Assembly: GCA_022749755.1 (NCBI GenBank) | Contig: CM040447.1 | Location: 11,340,087-11,404,086, forward strand | DNA length: 64,000 nucleotides | Direction: 5' to 3' | Source of the DNA: Azadirachta indica | Lineage: Eukaryota > Streptophyta > Magnoliopsida > Sapindales > Meliaceae | Shown here: positions 23,507 to 35,634 of the stretch, in pieces | Layout: the number at the start of each line of letters is the position of its first letter | Numbering within the stretch: the first letter of the stretch is position 1 | Position numbers and translations under genes: made by a program | The notes under the pieces: generated by a model | Database searches by the model: none | What the model saw: only the letters and a program-made list of their open reading frames with translations | What the model was told of the DNA's origin: nothing

Positions 23507-23991
23507 GCAACTTGTGACAAATATTTTATTCATGCAGAAGCCGATGGAAAAGTCTCAAAACTCATTTATGATTGTATTTATGATTTCTGATAATGACCGC
23601 CCATTATGTGGGGTTGCCTCTAATCAGAAACTTATTAACCATCGGATCTAGCAATCTAAAACTCAAATGAAAAGTCAAAACAATAGACGTACAAGATCAG
23701 AGATCAAAAACAATCCATGAAATTTGGCCCACAAATTGAAGGGCTCGGATTAAAGAGATCTTTTGAAACAAGGTGCATGAACCACGTCTATCTTTTCTTG
23801 CTTGACCCCTCGAGGGGTTTGCTTTGCCTTCCTCCTAAAATTTCACTTTATTAAAAGATGAAGGAGAATCAAATTTAATAACCATGAAACCCCACACTCA
23901 CATGACATTTGTCAGAACACAAACCCTCTCTATTCAAATTAACCCCTTTGGATACAAATATAACTTCAATTGATCAGATGGGTTAAACAAG

Positions 23992-24040
<49 letters not shown>

Positions 24041-26312
24041 TGAAAAGGAAGCACAGGCACATATCACCGGCTTCCGGTGAGAGATTCTAGCATGTCAGTG
24101 GCCTGTAAAAAGACAGTTGACAGTGAACTTGTGAGCTAGGGCTTTTAACTTCATTGGGGACCTACTGACTGTATTATCCTAGCTTCTGTGATATCCTGAT
24201 GATATACTGCTGCTTGGTTCCCTTGCTCCCTTTCCTTTGGCACACTTTTCAATGAGGATTAGGAATTGACAGTAAAGCGACCTCCCTACTGCAAGTACAC
24301 ACAACTGCATCAATTTTGTACTGTTGAAATTTCTTCCATGGAAAAAGAAAACGTAGTTGATAATTGGTAACTGTTTTTTCTACCTAGTGAAGTGCCTTTC
24401 AGTTTGCATGAAAATGTATAAGGAGTACTTTATAGGAAAAAAAAAAGTTGAAATAAAGTACTTCTGATGACACGAGCAATAGCACAGTAGCTTCAGTCCA
24501 GGCCCTTCAGAAAAGCTAAACATGATGGTTAAGTAACAGGATATAAATCTTCTTGAGAAGTTCTACCGATTATCCAAACCAGCTAAAGGATCCAAACAAA
24601 CAACGGTGCTGCTTGTTTCGTAATGATTTATCTAGCTATCTTGTAATCATATAAGAATTGGATTTTATCATAAACTTGATCTCAGTTTTAAAGGAGTTCA
24701 TTATATATGGATGACGAACTATCTTATCTATGCAAGTAGTGAAAATCATTTGAGAGTATCAATTCCCAGTATTTGCAATTACACTATCATCTATGCTAAG
24801 TAAAAGGTCATATATATTAATAGTAGAATCATGTATACATCTCGTATGAATAAATATTACTGTAATCTAAATCTCTTCTAACTGAAGAAAGGGCACATGG
24901 AGATCTGAATTACAATGAACTCTCTAGTTTTTCTACTATTTTTTCCTATACGTGAACAGTAATAAATAGTAATTCTGCGTCAATTAATGAACAGAAGTCT
25001 TCCTCTACCTCTGCTTCAGAAACCCAATTGATAAGATAAAAAATATATTATATTAGAAGACATGTAAAAATAATAAAATATATAAGATAATATTTAAGAA
25101 AGCAAATTGAGCAGATAATTGCAATACTGCTCAGAAAGTGGTCCCTTCTTATAAATTTTCTCTCAGTTTCTCTTTCTACATCATATTCTTCACCCCAATT
25201 GGATCATTTAATACATGTAACTTAAAATTGAACAAGACAAAGGCCACTGTAAAAATGCCAACTTTCACATATGGGTAGCTTGGATTTTCCTACCAGCAGT
25301 AGTGGTGTCCTCCAATATATTCACAAAATAAGAGCAACACTACCAAAGCTTTGGAACTCTCTTTATTTGACAGTGAAGCATAAATGATCGATAGCCTGTC
25401 TTCATTTAGGTTTTGTTTTCGATGATCTTCGGTTGGTAAGTTTAGCCCTCCCAATTCTACCCATTCTAAAAGAAACAGTAGCTTCTTCATAAATGCAATT
25501 CTATGAACTCTGCAAACTCAAGCATGGCAGTGAGCTAGCTTTCCGTTAAGATTCTAGGTAACGTATACTAATATTCACACACACAACAACTTCCTTTAGT
25601 GCAATGGCTAGAATATATAACATATATATGGGTCTAGACTGGTTCGTTCTTTCATTAGAGATTGGGAGTAGGAAATATACATTATGGGAGGTCTTTATGT
25701 GACATTGTAATTTGCATAGGGATCGGAATCTGCGATAATAAAAACAAATCAGAAAATGGACCGCGGACAGATGAGTCGTTCACGTTGAGCCATGATTGAG
25801 TTTATCAAACCAGTTGTCATGATCATGAATGATCTCTTTCTTATATGATGGGGCTAGCTAAGCTGCTGATGTGCATGAACGCGCAAATATTTATGTTTGA
25901 AATTAACTTGTATATAAATCGGTGTGGAAATTCAGGAGCTAAGTTAGGATAAGTACTCATGATCAGTTGCTTCAGTTGATAAATGTTGCAAGCAAGATTG
26001 TTCGAGAAGTAATAAAAACAGGCCGTGACCGACCATCCAGTTAGCTGTAGACAGAAACCAAGACTTTGAAGGCCTGAAATTCATAGTCCACGAAAGCATT
26101 AAAATGTAGAAACTGATGAAAATGGAATAGTCAACACATCTATATCTTGCATCGTGTACCATATTTATAATCGGCTTAAATTTTCACATTGAAGCTTGTG
26201 CGTAGATTTATTTATTTTGAAGTCAAAATAAAGTATTGTTTTAATTCAGGAAGGTGCTCAAGATATACAAGAGAACGGTCAATTAATATAACAACGTTTT
26301 AAGAACCAAGAG
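23507..26312. other. upstream region of HEC; no gene seen
   Basis: Open sequence without a credible gene. A perfect 14-bp palindrome, ACCCCTCGAGGGGT, lies at 23805-23818. A (TA)n tract of ~14 units running into (CA)n lies at 24003-24040. The remainder is AT-rich with no conserved frame on either strand. As the whole HEC promoter side it may hold distal regulatory sites that I cannot identify. Confidence 0.6.
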
Positions 26313-26385
26313 GCACCCATGGCCTAATGGATAAGGCGTCTGACTTCTAATCAGGCGATTGTGGGTTCGAGTCCCACTGGGTGTG
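26313..26385 (+). tRNA. trnR-UCU (nuclear): tRNA-Arg (TCT anticodon)
   Basis: A 73-nt cloverleaf folds completely. The acceptor stem is GCACCCA/TGGGTGT with one G-T pair at its end. The D arm is GCC-TAATGGATAA-GGC. The anticodon arm is TCTGA-CTTCTAA-TCAGG, giving anticodon TCT. The T arm is GTGGG-TTCGAGT-CCCAC, and the discriminator is G. No intron. A T5 run at 26392-26396 is the likely Pol III terminator. The CAA-rich upstream sequence (26291-26310) fits plant tRNA start regions. CCA is not encoded, as expected for a nuclear gene. Confidence 0.96.
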
Positions 26386-27939
26386 TCTTGCTTTTTGTTT
26401 TGGGATCTACATACTTAAGGATTAACTTTGTGATTGGACCATAGATGGGCCTAAGAGATAGAAGATCCATGTTGTATTGGGTGCTACAAACCAGGCCTAA
26501 AACCTGGAAGATCCACGTTGTAAAATGGAAAGACATGGATTGTTTTATGTCCAACGTTGGATCCTCCTAGCTGGTGGGCTTGTATTTGTACTGCCGAGGA
26601 TTAGGACGCAGTGTTTAAGATGTGTGGGCTTCAGTTGCCTAATCTATGAAGCACAATTCCCTAAGATTTGTTTTTCATCTTGTCAACATTCTTGTTCGGA
26701 AGAAATACATTTTGGCACTTCGTTTTGGACTTTAGGCCTGCTGATCTTTTCCACTCGGCTGTTTATGTAAATATAGAATTACTTAAAATTAAAATTTTAT
26801 AATTATAATGAAATGATTAACAAAATAAATAAATTTAGTTAAATTTTTATTTATATTAATTTTAGAAAACTTTATATCACAAATTTTAATTTTCATTGCA
26901 ATTTTTATCATTTGTTAAATTAAATTATATCTATTACTTTATAAAATATTTTGAAACAATAAAAAGAAAATTCAATGGAAAGAATTAAGAAAAAATTAGT
27001 ATATAAGTTTTTTAATTTTTAGCAAGATATTTGTTCACAAAAATTTGTATGTTATGTAATATTTAAGAAGCTCTCGTCATAAACAACCACTAAAAAATAG
27101 TTTTTATTAAAAAATTATTTGCTTAATAACTATAGAAAATAAAAATTATAAATTATTAAATTTTAATATCTAATAAAATTGATTTTGGTTTCGAATGAAA
27201 TTAATTTACACAGAAGGATTAGGTGGAAGGATCACTACCTCGAGTTTCCTTGTATTTATACATTAGATGAAGGAATAAAAGAATAGTGTGATTGTGCGGC
27301 CCAATCCAATAATAATAATAATACACCCGACCAGCCGCGTATTTAGGACCACACACCCGTCTTTCATGCACAGTGTCTTATTCTCCAACCACCAACAAAT
27401 AAATTTCTTTTTTTTTTTTTCTTTCTAAAAATGAAAAGAAGCAAATAAATAATTGTAACTTTAAATTGACCTCAAAATAAAAAGTAAAAGTTTTATCCCA
27501 TTCAATTCAAATTTGGAAATTGATCGCTCTGGACCACTGTCATCTCATCACCACCGCCATGGAGAGAAGAGAAGAGGAATCTGAAACTTATCCAAAGATC
27601 ACACGAAACATAAATTCGGAACCATTTTAATCGCGTGAACTCTAGCACACTTGATCATAAAGGCAGAACGATAATCGAGGCACGCGTTAAATGTTGCATT
27701 CATTAGGCACAGCTGTAACCCAATCACCATTCACCTCTCTGCTTTCACTCCAGCCCCATCATGTGAGTTTCTGTCTTCTTGTTCCGAGCCCAACCCCACG
27801 AAGCACAAGCGCCTCTGAACACACTTAAAGAGTTAGATTCCCCCTACGTTTAAAATAAAAACCAAACTCCCATATCAACACCAAGTAAAAATATCAGCAT
27901 TTTACGTAGTTTTTCTGTGCAAAGAGTGAGCGATTATCC
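26386..27939. other. intergenic region between tRNA-Arg and RALF34
   Basis: No supported gene. A short near-repeat, (A/G)GAAGATCCA(T/C)GTTGTA, occurs twice near 26461-26476 and 26507-26522. The part 26770-27180 is very AT-rich. The last ~100 bp before the RALF ATG would be its leader and core promoter; no clear TATA box can be chosen. Confidence 0.55.
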
Positions 27940-28332
27940 ATGGCCCCGTCACCTGTTAAGCTTCTCGTTTTTGGTTTGATGATATACATTGCTTTGAGCC
28001 TGAATGTTCAGGCTCAGGCTGATGAATCAAGTTTGAAGCTGATGACGGACACGGTTGAATGGCCATTGTCAATGTCTGTGTATGAAGACTCTGTTGATGA
28101 AGATAACGACGAGGAAGAATTAGATGATGACGAGGAAGGCGAGTTTGGTCGCAGATCGTTGTTCTGGCGTAGAATGAAGTACTACATTTCCTATGGAGCT
28201 CTTTCTGCTAACAGAATCCCATGCCCCCCACGGTCTGGAAGGTCTTACTACACTCACAACTGTTACAAGGCTCGGGGTCCTGTGCACCCTTACAGCAGAG
28301 GCTGTTCTATGATCACTCGCTGCAGGAGATGA
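27940..28332 (+). CDS. RALF34-like: RALF34-like signalling peptide precursor
   Basis: A single-exon 130-residue preproprotein. Residues 1-25 form a signal peptide. Residues ~49-68 are a strongly acidic stretch (Asp/Glu runs). RRSL at 71-74 is the dibasic site cut by the S1P-type subtilase. The mature peptide follows with YISYGAL (82-88), which includes the YISY receptor-binding motif. It has four cysteines at 95, 108, 122 and 128, expected to pair 1-2 and 3-4, and the conserved PCPPRSG, YYTHNC and YSRGCS blocks. RALF peptides are secreted, bind CrRLK1L receptor kinases of the FERONIA/THESEUS group, raise apoplastic pH and modulate growth. The mature part is very close to what I recall of Arabidopsis RALF34, a lateral-root-initiation peptide sensed by THESEUS1. 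The gene lies between HEC and MAPKKK genes, as in Arabidopsis. Confidence 0.95.
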   Translation: MAPSPVKLLVFGLMIYIALSLNVQAQADESSLKLMTDTVEWPLSMSVYEDSVDEDNDEEELDDDEEGEFGRRSLFWRRMKYYISYGALSANRIPCPPRSGRSYYTHNCYKARGPVHPYSRGCSMITRCRR

Positions 28333-30717
28333 GGTGAAAGTGTACGTTTGTCTGTATTATATTATTTTGTTTATTTGGTTAATTTGTGTTAATGGGTATG
28401 TGTTCTGTTTTATTTACTGGGTTAAGATTGAGAATGATGAAGATTTGATATTAGTATTGTTGAGTTTTGGGCATTAGTGTAGAGTGGAAATCTCTTGATG
28501 CCGAAGCAGTACTATTACCATTATCTGTTGGTTTATCCGTTGGATATGGTTAAACTACGTGCTTATAAATTTATAATATGTATTAATTTTAGACTGGTTT
28601 TTGGTGATAATTTATATGGTTTCATAGCTATATGGTTGTATGCCATTTGCTTTATACATTGGCCAGGAGTTCACATTGTTGTAATCAATGCAATCTGCTA
28701 TTTACTTATTTTACCCTTGATGTTGAATACCCTCATGCTGTCTCTCTTAACCTCAATTGCCTAATATGGAAATCAAGTTATGAGCTTCGATGAATAAATC
28801 AATCTTAATTTGATCTGTTAGGAAGTTCTCATTAGCCAATTACATATATAGCCAATAGCTGAATTCTTTTGGTGCTATGGCTAATTTCAGCTGATGAACT
28901 AATAAAAGTTAAAAGCATGGCTTTGTTATGTAAATTAACATATAGAAGAAATAGATTGCACGCGTAGTTAATGTCCCAACCACCTTTTCAAACTTATTGT
29001 TTTACAGTTGGTCTTTTATGAGAGTGTTAATTGGTTCCCTGGGCCTTGCCTCACGTGGTAGATGGGGTAGGTGTTGGAATTTTGGGAGGTAAAAGAGAAA
29101 GTTTATTTGTAAAACTGCTGTTCTTTTTGGTAGAGCCTTTGATGGAGGACAAACAAAGCCCCACCTTATTTTAATATGATACCCATAAAATATTTCTACT
29201 CAAAATCATCAAGGTTTAAGCTGTTAGCTGGTTAGTGACAACATTTGTATGCATAAGTATTACATGTAGTTCCATTTAACATAGCACCATTTCATTACTG
29301 CCGTATAGGTGTTGTGTGAGCAAGTTTCTTTGGAAATAAGTCGTACATTGAATATCTGTTTGCCACTAAGCCCCACTCATTATCTAGAGGTGAAAAAATT
29401 TGCCTGTACTAGCCATGCCTCCCATAATCATTGTAACCATATGCATTATGGTTCAGGACTTTTCGTTTTACTTTTTTATGTTACTATATTACCCTTTGAA
29501 AACCATCTAATTTTTTTATTTTGTTGACCCTCAGTGATCAACTAATGACATGTTCTGTTGAAGCTTTGATCATTTTGGGTTGATTCTTGACGCTGTAATA
29601 ATGGAATTTTAACCCATTTCCGCTCTTTAGTTTTATGTTTCCAGATGATCTTGAAGGTTTGCAATGCACAATGATTATAATTTGGCTTTGTGATGGAACA
29701 TCACCAATACTTTCTTGATCTCAGTCAGAGGTAGAAGTGTGAGAGTGCTGGGCATCGCGCTTTTTCCTGTTATTTCTACTATTAAATCACATTACTGAGA
29801 ATCTGAATAGAAACTACAATTATTTTTCTCTATCTGTCCCCGTCTTTGCCCATTCTAGGAAAGTAGCATTCCAGGTCTCAGTCAAGTTTGACATTCTTTG
29901 TTGATTTGGGATAGTTTCAATCCCCAACAATCCTTTAACGAATATATTCTCTTACTGGTTTAATGTATAAAGCTTTAAGGAACCCAAAGAGGAATTTCCA
30001 TGTTAAGTTGGACACGAGATTCTTGCTACTTTTACGAATGACTTAATTAGGGTATGATTAGAATGCCAACTGCTTCCATTTTGTAGCTTATAAAAAGTAT
30101 GAGAATATGGCATCGTGGTTTCACTAACTGTCAAGTGTACCGTTGATAAATATTAGTAAGTTGATGATCCATTGTTTTGTAGCCTGAAAAACTTTTACTC
30201 TGTCAATGCTAACATGGAGTCCGTAGTAGACGACTATCGAGCAAAAAATGGGAAGGAGCATCTGAATTTTAATTCATCTGAACTTTGAAAGCATGTCGTC
30301 TTTGTTTCATATGGATGGCTCAGGTATTATTACTTTATTTTGTCAAATAATCTATGCAATTTTAAAAATTTTAAACACCTCCATTATAGCATTAACTAGT
30401 CAGTAGGTTGTAAAACGACTGCTGGGTTCAGGAGAGTTCATTTTTGGCCTCGGCAAGAACTGTGCAACAAACTCTGAAATCACAGTACAAAATAGGTTTC
30501 CCTTGGTCCTAATTCCAAAGCATCCTATGGTTGTGGGCTTAACTCGTTTTAGAGCTTCATTCAACAAAATCCAAAGCTACTAGTGTCAGTAAATATAAAA
30601 ATAAAATTCGAAGATATTCTTGCAATCCTCGCAGAGGAAGTCTTGCATAAGACATGTTTAGCAGATGTCCGCATATAATATTATTGTTTACATAATTGTG
30701 AGGTATTGTCAAAATAA
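28333..30717. other. 3' side of RALF34 and intergenic DNA
   Basis: This contains the RALF 3' untranslated sequence and then intergenic DNA. An 89-codon open stretch at 28495-28764 has no recognisable domain and begins within the probable 3' UTR, so it is not called. No other structure stands out. Confidence 0.55.
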
Positions 30718-30726
30718 TAAATAAAA

Positions 30727-31372
30727 GGCAAAGGATATTTGGACTCCAATTTGAAAATAAGTATCAACTACGCCCTCAAACTAAACATAAGTGTCAGTAA
30801 AATCTCTTTGTTAAATTTTGTGTTACTGTTCACAGTTTATCTCTGTAAAATAATGTAAATACTCTTATTGATAAATAAATTTGTATAAATATTTCTAATC
30901 CACAATTTTTTTAAAATTAATTATAAACTATAAAAATATATATATAGACAAAATACACCAAAAATAAAAAATAATTAAATTATTTTAGAAATTGGAAATT
31001 AAAAGATAAATTTATTTTTATTATAATTAAATTATTATTTTAATGTCAATTGTTGAATTAAATTTGTTAAATATTATGTTGTTCAATTTGTTATAAAATA
31101 TTTATTAGTATAATATCTAACATATTAACTTGAAAAATTATTAATATTATATAATATTTAAAAATAAATTTAATTATAATAAAAATGAAGTAAATTTATT
31201 TATAGAAGTGAACAGTGGTAAACAGTGGAATAATATTTATGTCATTTTACAATAGTGAACGGTGAATAATAGCGAAAATTTTAATAAAAAGAGTCTCATT
31301 AACACTTATTTTTAATTTAAAATGCGATTGATAATTATTTTTAAATTTAGAAGTTCAGTTCTCCTTTCTGCC
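30727..31372. mobile_element. Mutator-type MITE with perfect 9-bp TSD
   Basis: A 646-bp AT-rich element bounded by TAAATAAAA on both sides (30718-30726 and 31373-31381). The nine-base duplication is the length produced by Mutator-like transposases. The ends are inverted: the left begins GGCAAAGGATATTTGG, and the right read backwards begins GGCAGAAAGGAGAACTG. Inverted similarity continues for about 150-190 bp. It encodes no protein, so it would need a MULE transposase in trans. Confidence 0.85.
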
Positions 31373-31381
31373 TAAATAAAA

Positions 31382-34300
31382 ACAATCAAAATAAATCATG
31401 GGGCCTTCAGGCCTAGCCAATTTGGGCTTGTAGACAATTGGGCATTCTGTAACAGATATGCAAGACATGCTTGGGCTTTGGGTAGTTTTGTTTTATGAAC
31501 ATTCCAAATTGTATTATTCTCAACCGTGAACGCACTGATAAGGAATTAGTTAACGGAATTTATTAGACTCGTGTCGTGTGATTAAAACATAGAGAAAGGT
31601 GAAAAGTTATCCTATTAATCAATCATTAATAAAAGTTGGTCCATCTTATTAATACAAATTCGCAAGTAACTGTAGATTAGTGGGTGGTATGCATCAGCAT
31701 AAGGATCAGTTAGACGACTCCTGCAAGTAACAATAACAACGTGATCAGGAAAAATAGATCCATCAATCAGATTTAGAGTACAGCATTCTTGAAAAATATT
31801 GATTGCAATCACATTTTGAATTAAAATAAAATACTAATTATTTTTATTATTTTTTAGCAATATCGCCTGTCTAAGCCTGAATGACTTTGATTAGTTTGTG
31901 CCAAAGGAGATTAACCGCCAGCTGGGAAAAAAAAAAAAAATTGACCCAAATTATCCGCAGCCAAGTGAAGTTATTAGTTTCATTGAATTTGAAACCTTTT
32001 GATGCACGAATGTCAAATCCGTGAATACTTTCACTTCAAATTCAACCTCCGAAATTTCATGAATGATAAGTAATTTGAACGTGTTTTAGTTTGGCCTTTT
32101 TAAACGTGCCCAAAAGTGAAGCTGCCACGCTTCTTCGCCTGTATGAATGGTCTTCTGTTTCGTTATTCAAATATCCAGATAATATAACCCTAAAACGGCC
32201 TGCAATAATTTAGTCAAGTCGGTATAAATAAAATAAAATAAAAAGATGTACAAAATAAAGCCACCACCGAAGATTGATGGATCGAATCTATTAATGTTGC
32301 ATCATGATGCCATTTTGGGGTCCATTTGAGCTATCTGAATCGAAACGCAACAAATAATAAAATATTGCCATTTTGGTTCTTAGCGAACCGCTAAAATCAA
32401 CGAAGGCCGGCTCATAAAGAGTCAAAATCAAACCTGGCTGGCTAGTGGGCGCGGGTCACCACATTAACCTTTGAAGTTCACATGAGCCGAACCCAATGGC
32501 TGCGCGTAGCTGTAGTTCTGTTTAAGTTGAAATAGAATTTTCCCTTTGATGGGAAAATTGATGTTAAATCCATGACCGCATTCAGTGCAATTTGAATCTT
32601 TCGGTGTTGGCTGCTAGCTAAGCTAAATTAAAGGTATTAGTACTTTTACATGAACCATATAAGTCGTTTAGATCTTACGTTAATTGACCATAGACATATT
32701 GCAACCGTTGGCTTTACAAGAGGACTAGGAGTTGGATAATTCATGAACCGACAAAATTTCCCCTTTTCGTCATTACTTTGTTTGGCAATTTGACAATTTA
32801 ACGGCAAATAACCAGATTTTTTGGTGGAACTAATACATGATTTGCTGTTTTCAGAATCTCATCAGAATTATAATGTGAGTGAAGACATCAGCAAGCGTTT
32901 CATATATTTGGTGGGGGTGGAGTGAGTCTTAATCTTATCCCAACCAATGGGTCTTCCCCTCTGATTTCATTGGATCCTGCCTGCCTACATTTTTTGTTCA
33001 ATTGTATATATCCGAGATCTACATCTACATCATCATAACATAACAGAGAGGTCACACCTTGACCTTATAACAGGATTTTATAAATTTGACATTAAGCAAA
33101 TGCATGCGGATGTGATTCGATTCCTAAATTTAACACTCTTTAACTTTTAATTGCTGACTTATATCATCGCAATGATTTTGATTCGACACAGTTTGTATCA
33201 ATCCATTCCTACAGAGAGCCAGAGAAAATGAGATAGAAAATATTAATTAGTTGTCAAATGATACAAGGTGTCAACTCAACTCAATTCCATAACTACTAGC
33301 ATTGATAACTTAGGTACAAGTTATTCTCATTAATTTAAATTTTGACTTTTTGTATTACACATTTTAATTGCTATTGTATTTAACACATATTTATTGCATC
33401 ATCATGCAAGTAAAACATGGTGATTATGAGCTAATTAATTAAAATAGGCTCGTATAATAAATAATAATAATAATAATAATAATTAAAAAAAAAAAAAGCT
33501 TAATTGTGCATTGAATCATGCAAAGCGGTTGAATCTAGCCAAGTTAGGTATGGAAAAGGACCAACTAATTTATACATTAATTATACCACAAATACCATAA
33601 AAACCCTTTTAATTTCAAGGCCCATTCAAACTTCAAAAAAGAAATCTAATAATTAAATCGTAGTCATTAATAGACTAATAGTGGCTTGCAATTAAAAGAA
33701 ATACGTTGCATAGGTAAGAAATGAGGTAATTAAATCTATCAATATCAAGTGAATTAGAATTTCGACGCATGATTTTATTTTTAATCAAATCCGCCGTGGA
33801 AAATCCACGTGACCCACGTTTGGGGGAATTGCTAATATGTCATCTAAATATAATATAGATCTACCCACCACCAAAATTCAAACCCAACTAACCAAACGCT
33901 TTCATACAAAGAAATTGAAAATATTATCGAAAGCGCCAAAACATACCGTCTTATCTACAAACTTTATGCGGGCACGTACACGTCAATTTATACGATTTTT
34001 ACTTCTTCTTGTTTTTCTGGGTGACTATAACTTGAAAACTAGACAACACGATTGTATGTATACACTTGATAGACTGATGGAATTGCAACTTGGTGTGGTA
34101 GGGGTAGCTTTAGCTTAGCTAGAAGGTCCGGTACACAATTTGGCCTGCATCAAGTAATAAAGTTAGAAAGGAGCTAAATACATCTAGGAACTACCAAGCA
34201 CGTGACTCTAGCTTTTCGGTGCCTGGAATCTAACCGCTGTAATCGTCTTCCCTCATTAAACAGACGGCGTAAATACGTAACTAACATTTTAAAGATTGGT

Positions 34301-35601
34301 TATAATTCGGTACATTTAATTGTACCGTTCATTGTATTTGTATATTTTTTAAATATGATAAAATTTAAAATGTGTAACAAAAAATTTCAAAAACTTGGTG
34401 TAATATAGCCATCTCTTAGAAAGAAATATATAATTGATATTTTAAATAAAAAATTTGTATTACAAATAATGTGACATTAATTAATAAATGCCGTATATAA
34501 ATAATTATTAATAGAAGTTGTACTATTCTCCTTACATTATTTATAAAATTATTTTGATTTTGAAGTAGATTGATCAAACCAATGATTAAAATAGACGACA
34601 AAAAAAAAATTATAATTGTGATTTTATTCAGCCTTATATGTTGATAGTACAACAAATTCATGTAAAATTTATCTAATATTATTAATGTGACAGTCATAAT
34701 AAACATATTTGTGAGTGTTATATTCTATATTATATTATATGGAATATAAATTTTGTTTCTCTTTTCATACTTACACGTATAATATAGATGAATACGTTAC
34801 ATTTAGGTGTTAAATTATAGAATTTAAAATCATTTAAGGTCACATGGTATGTTATACATATATGTTGTTGTAAGTTGAAAATTTATAGGTTTGAAATTGA
34901 AAAAGCGTCGTATGTTATATAGATACTCATATTGTAGGGTAACAAAATCCCCTTCCAGCTGATATTGCGTAATGAAAGGAAATAAAGATAGAGGCGAAAC
35001 ATATATATTTATATATATAGATATGGGGTTGGGTCCCAACGGCCGAAAACGCGGTGCCAACAACAACAGAAACAAATATTAAAATTATTAAATGGTCCTA
35101 ATCCTATGAAGAACGTGCCAACATGTGATGGCTAAGCTAAGGTTGTAACAGCAGCCGCAGCAGCAGCTGCTCACCTCACCGCAAACGTTACCCTCTTTTT
35201 ATTTTTATATTTTCTTCCACTGCAATCTACAGGTTCCTTTACTGACTGACGGTATGAGCACCGTCTGCAGATTTGCAAGTTGGGTTGTTAGCTCATGCAA
35301 CTGGACTAATAAGGATGAATTGAACCATCCCATACCATACCCCCACCTTTGCGTTTTTATTTTTTTCTTTTTGGGTGGTGACAGTTAAGGGATATTATTA
35401 ATTCAATCCATTGATTCGGCTGATGCATATTGCTGCTATGTTTTTGCTTTTTCTGTTGTATCTCTTATACTTTTTGAATTCTTTCTAGACTAGAGTATGA
35501 CTTACTATTAAACACTTTCTTTCGTCTAATTTTATTCTTATCTCATTCGTCAAGTTTTAGGTTCTGAGCCGCAAAGCATTTGGTACAGCATAGCTTAGGG
35601 A

Positions 35602-35634
<33 letters not shown>

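Noticed and set aside
28495..28764. 89-codon frame after RALF34
   Set aside because: Low-information hydrophobic sequence inside or just after the 3' UTR; no domain, no promoter.
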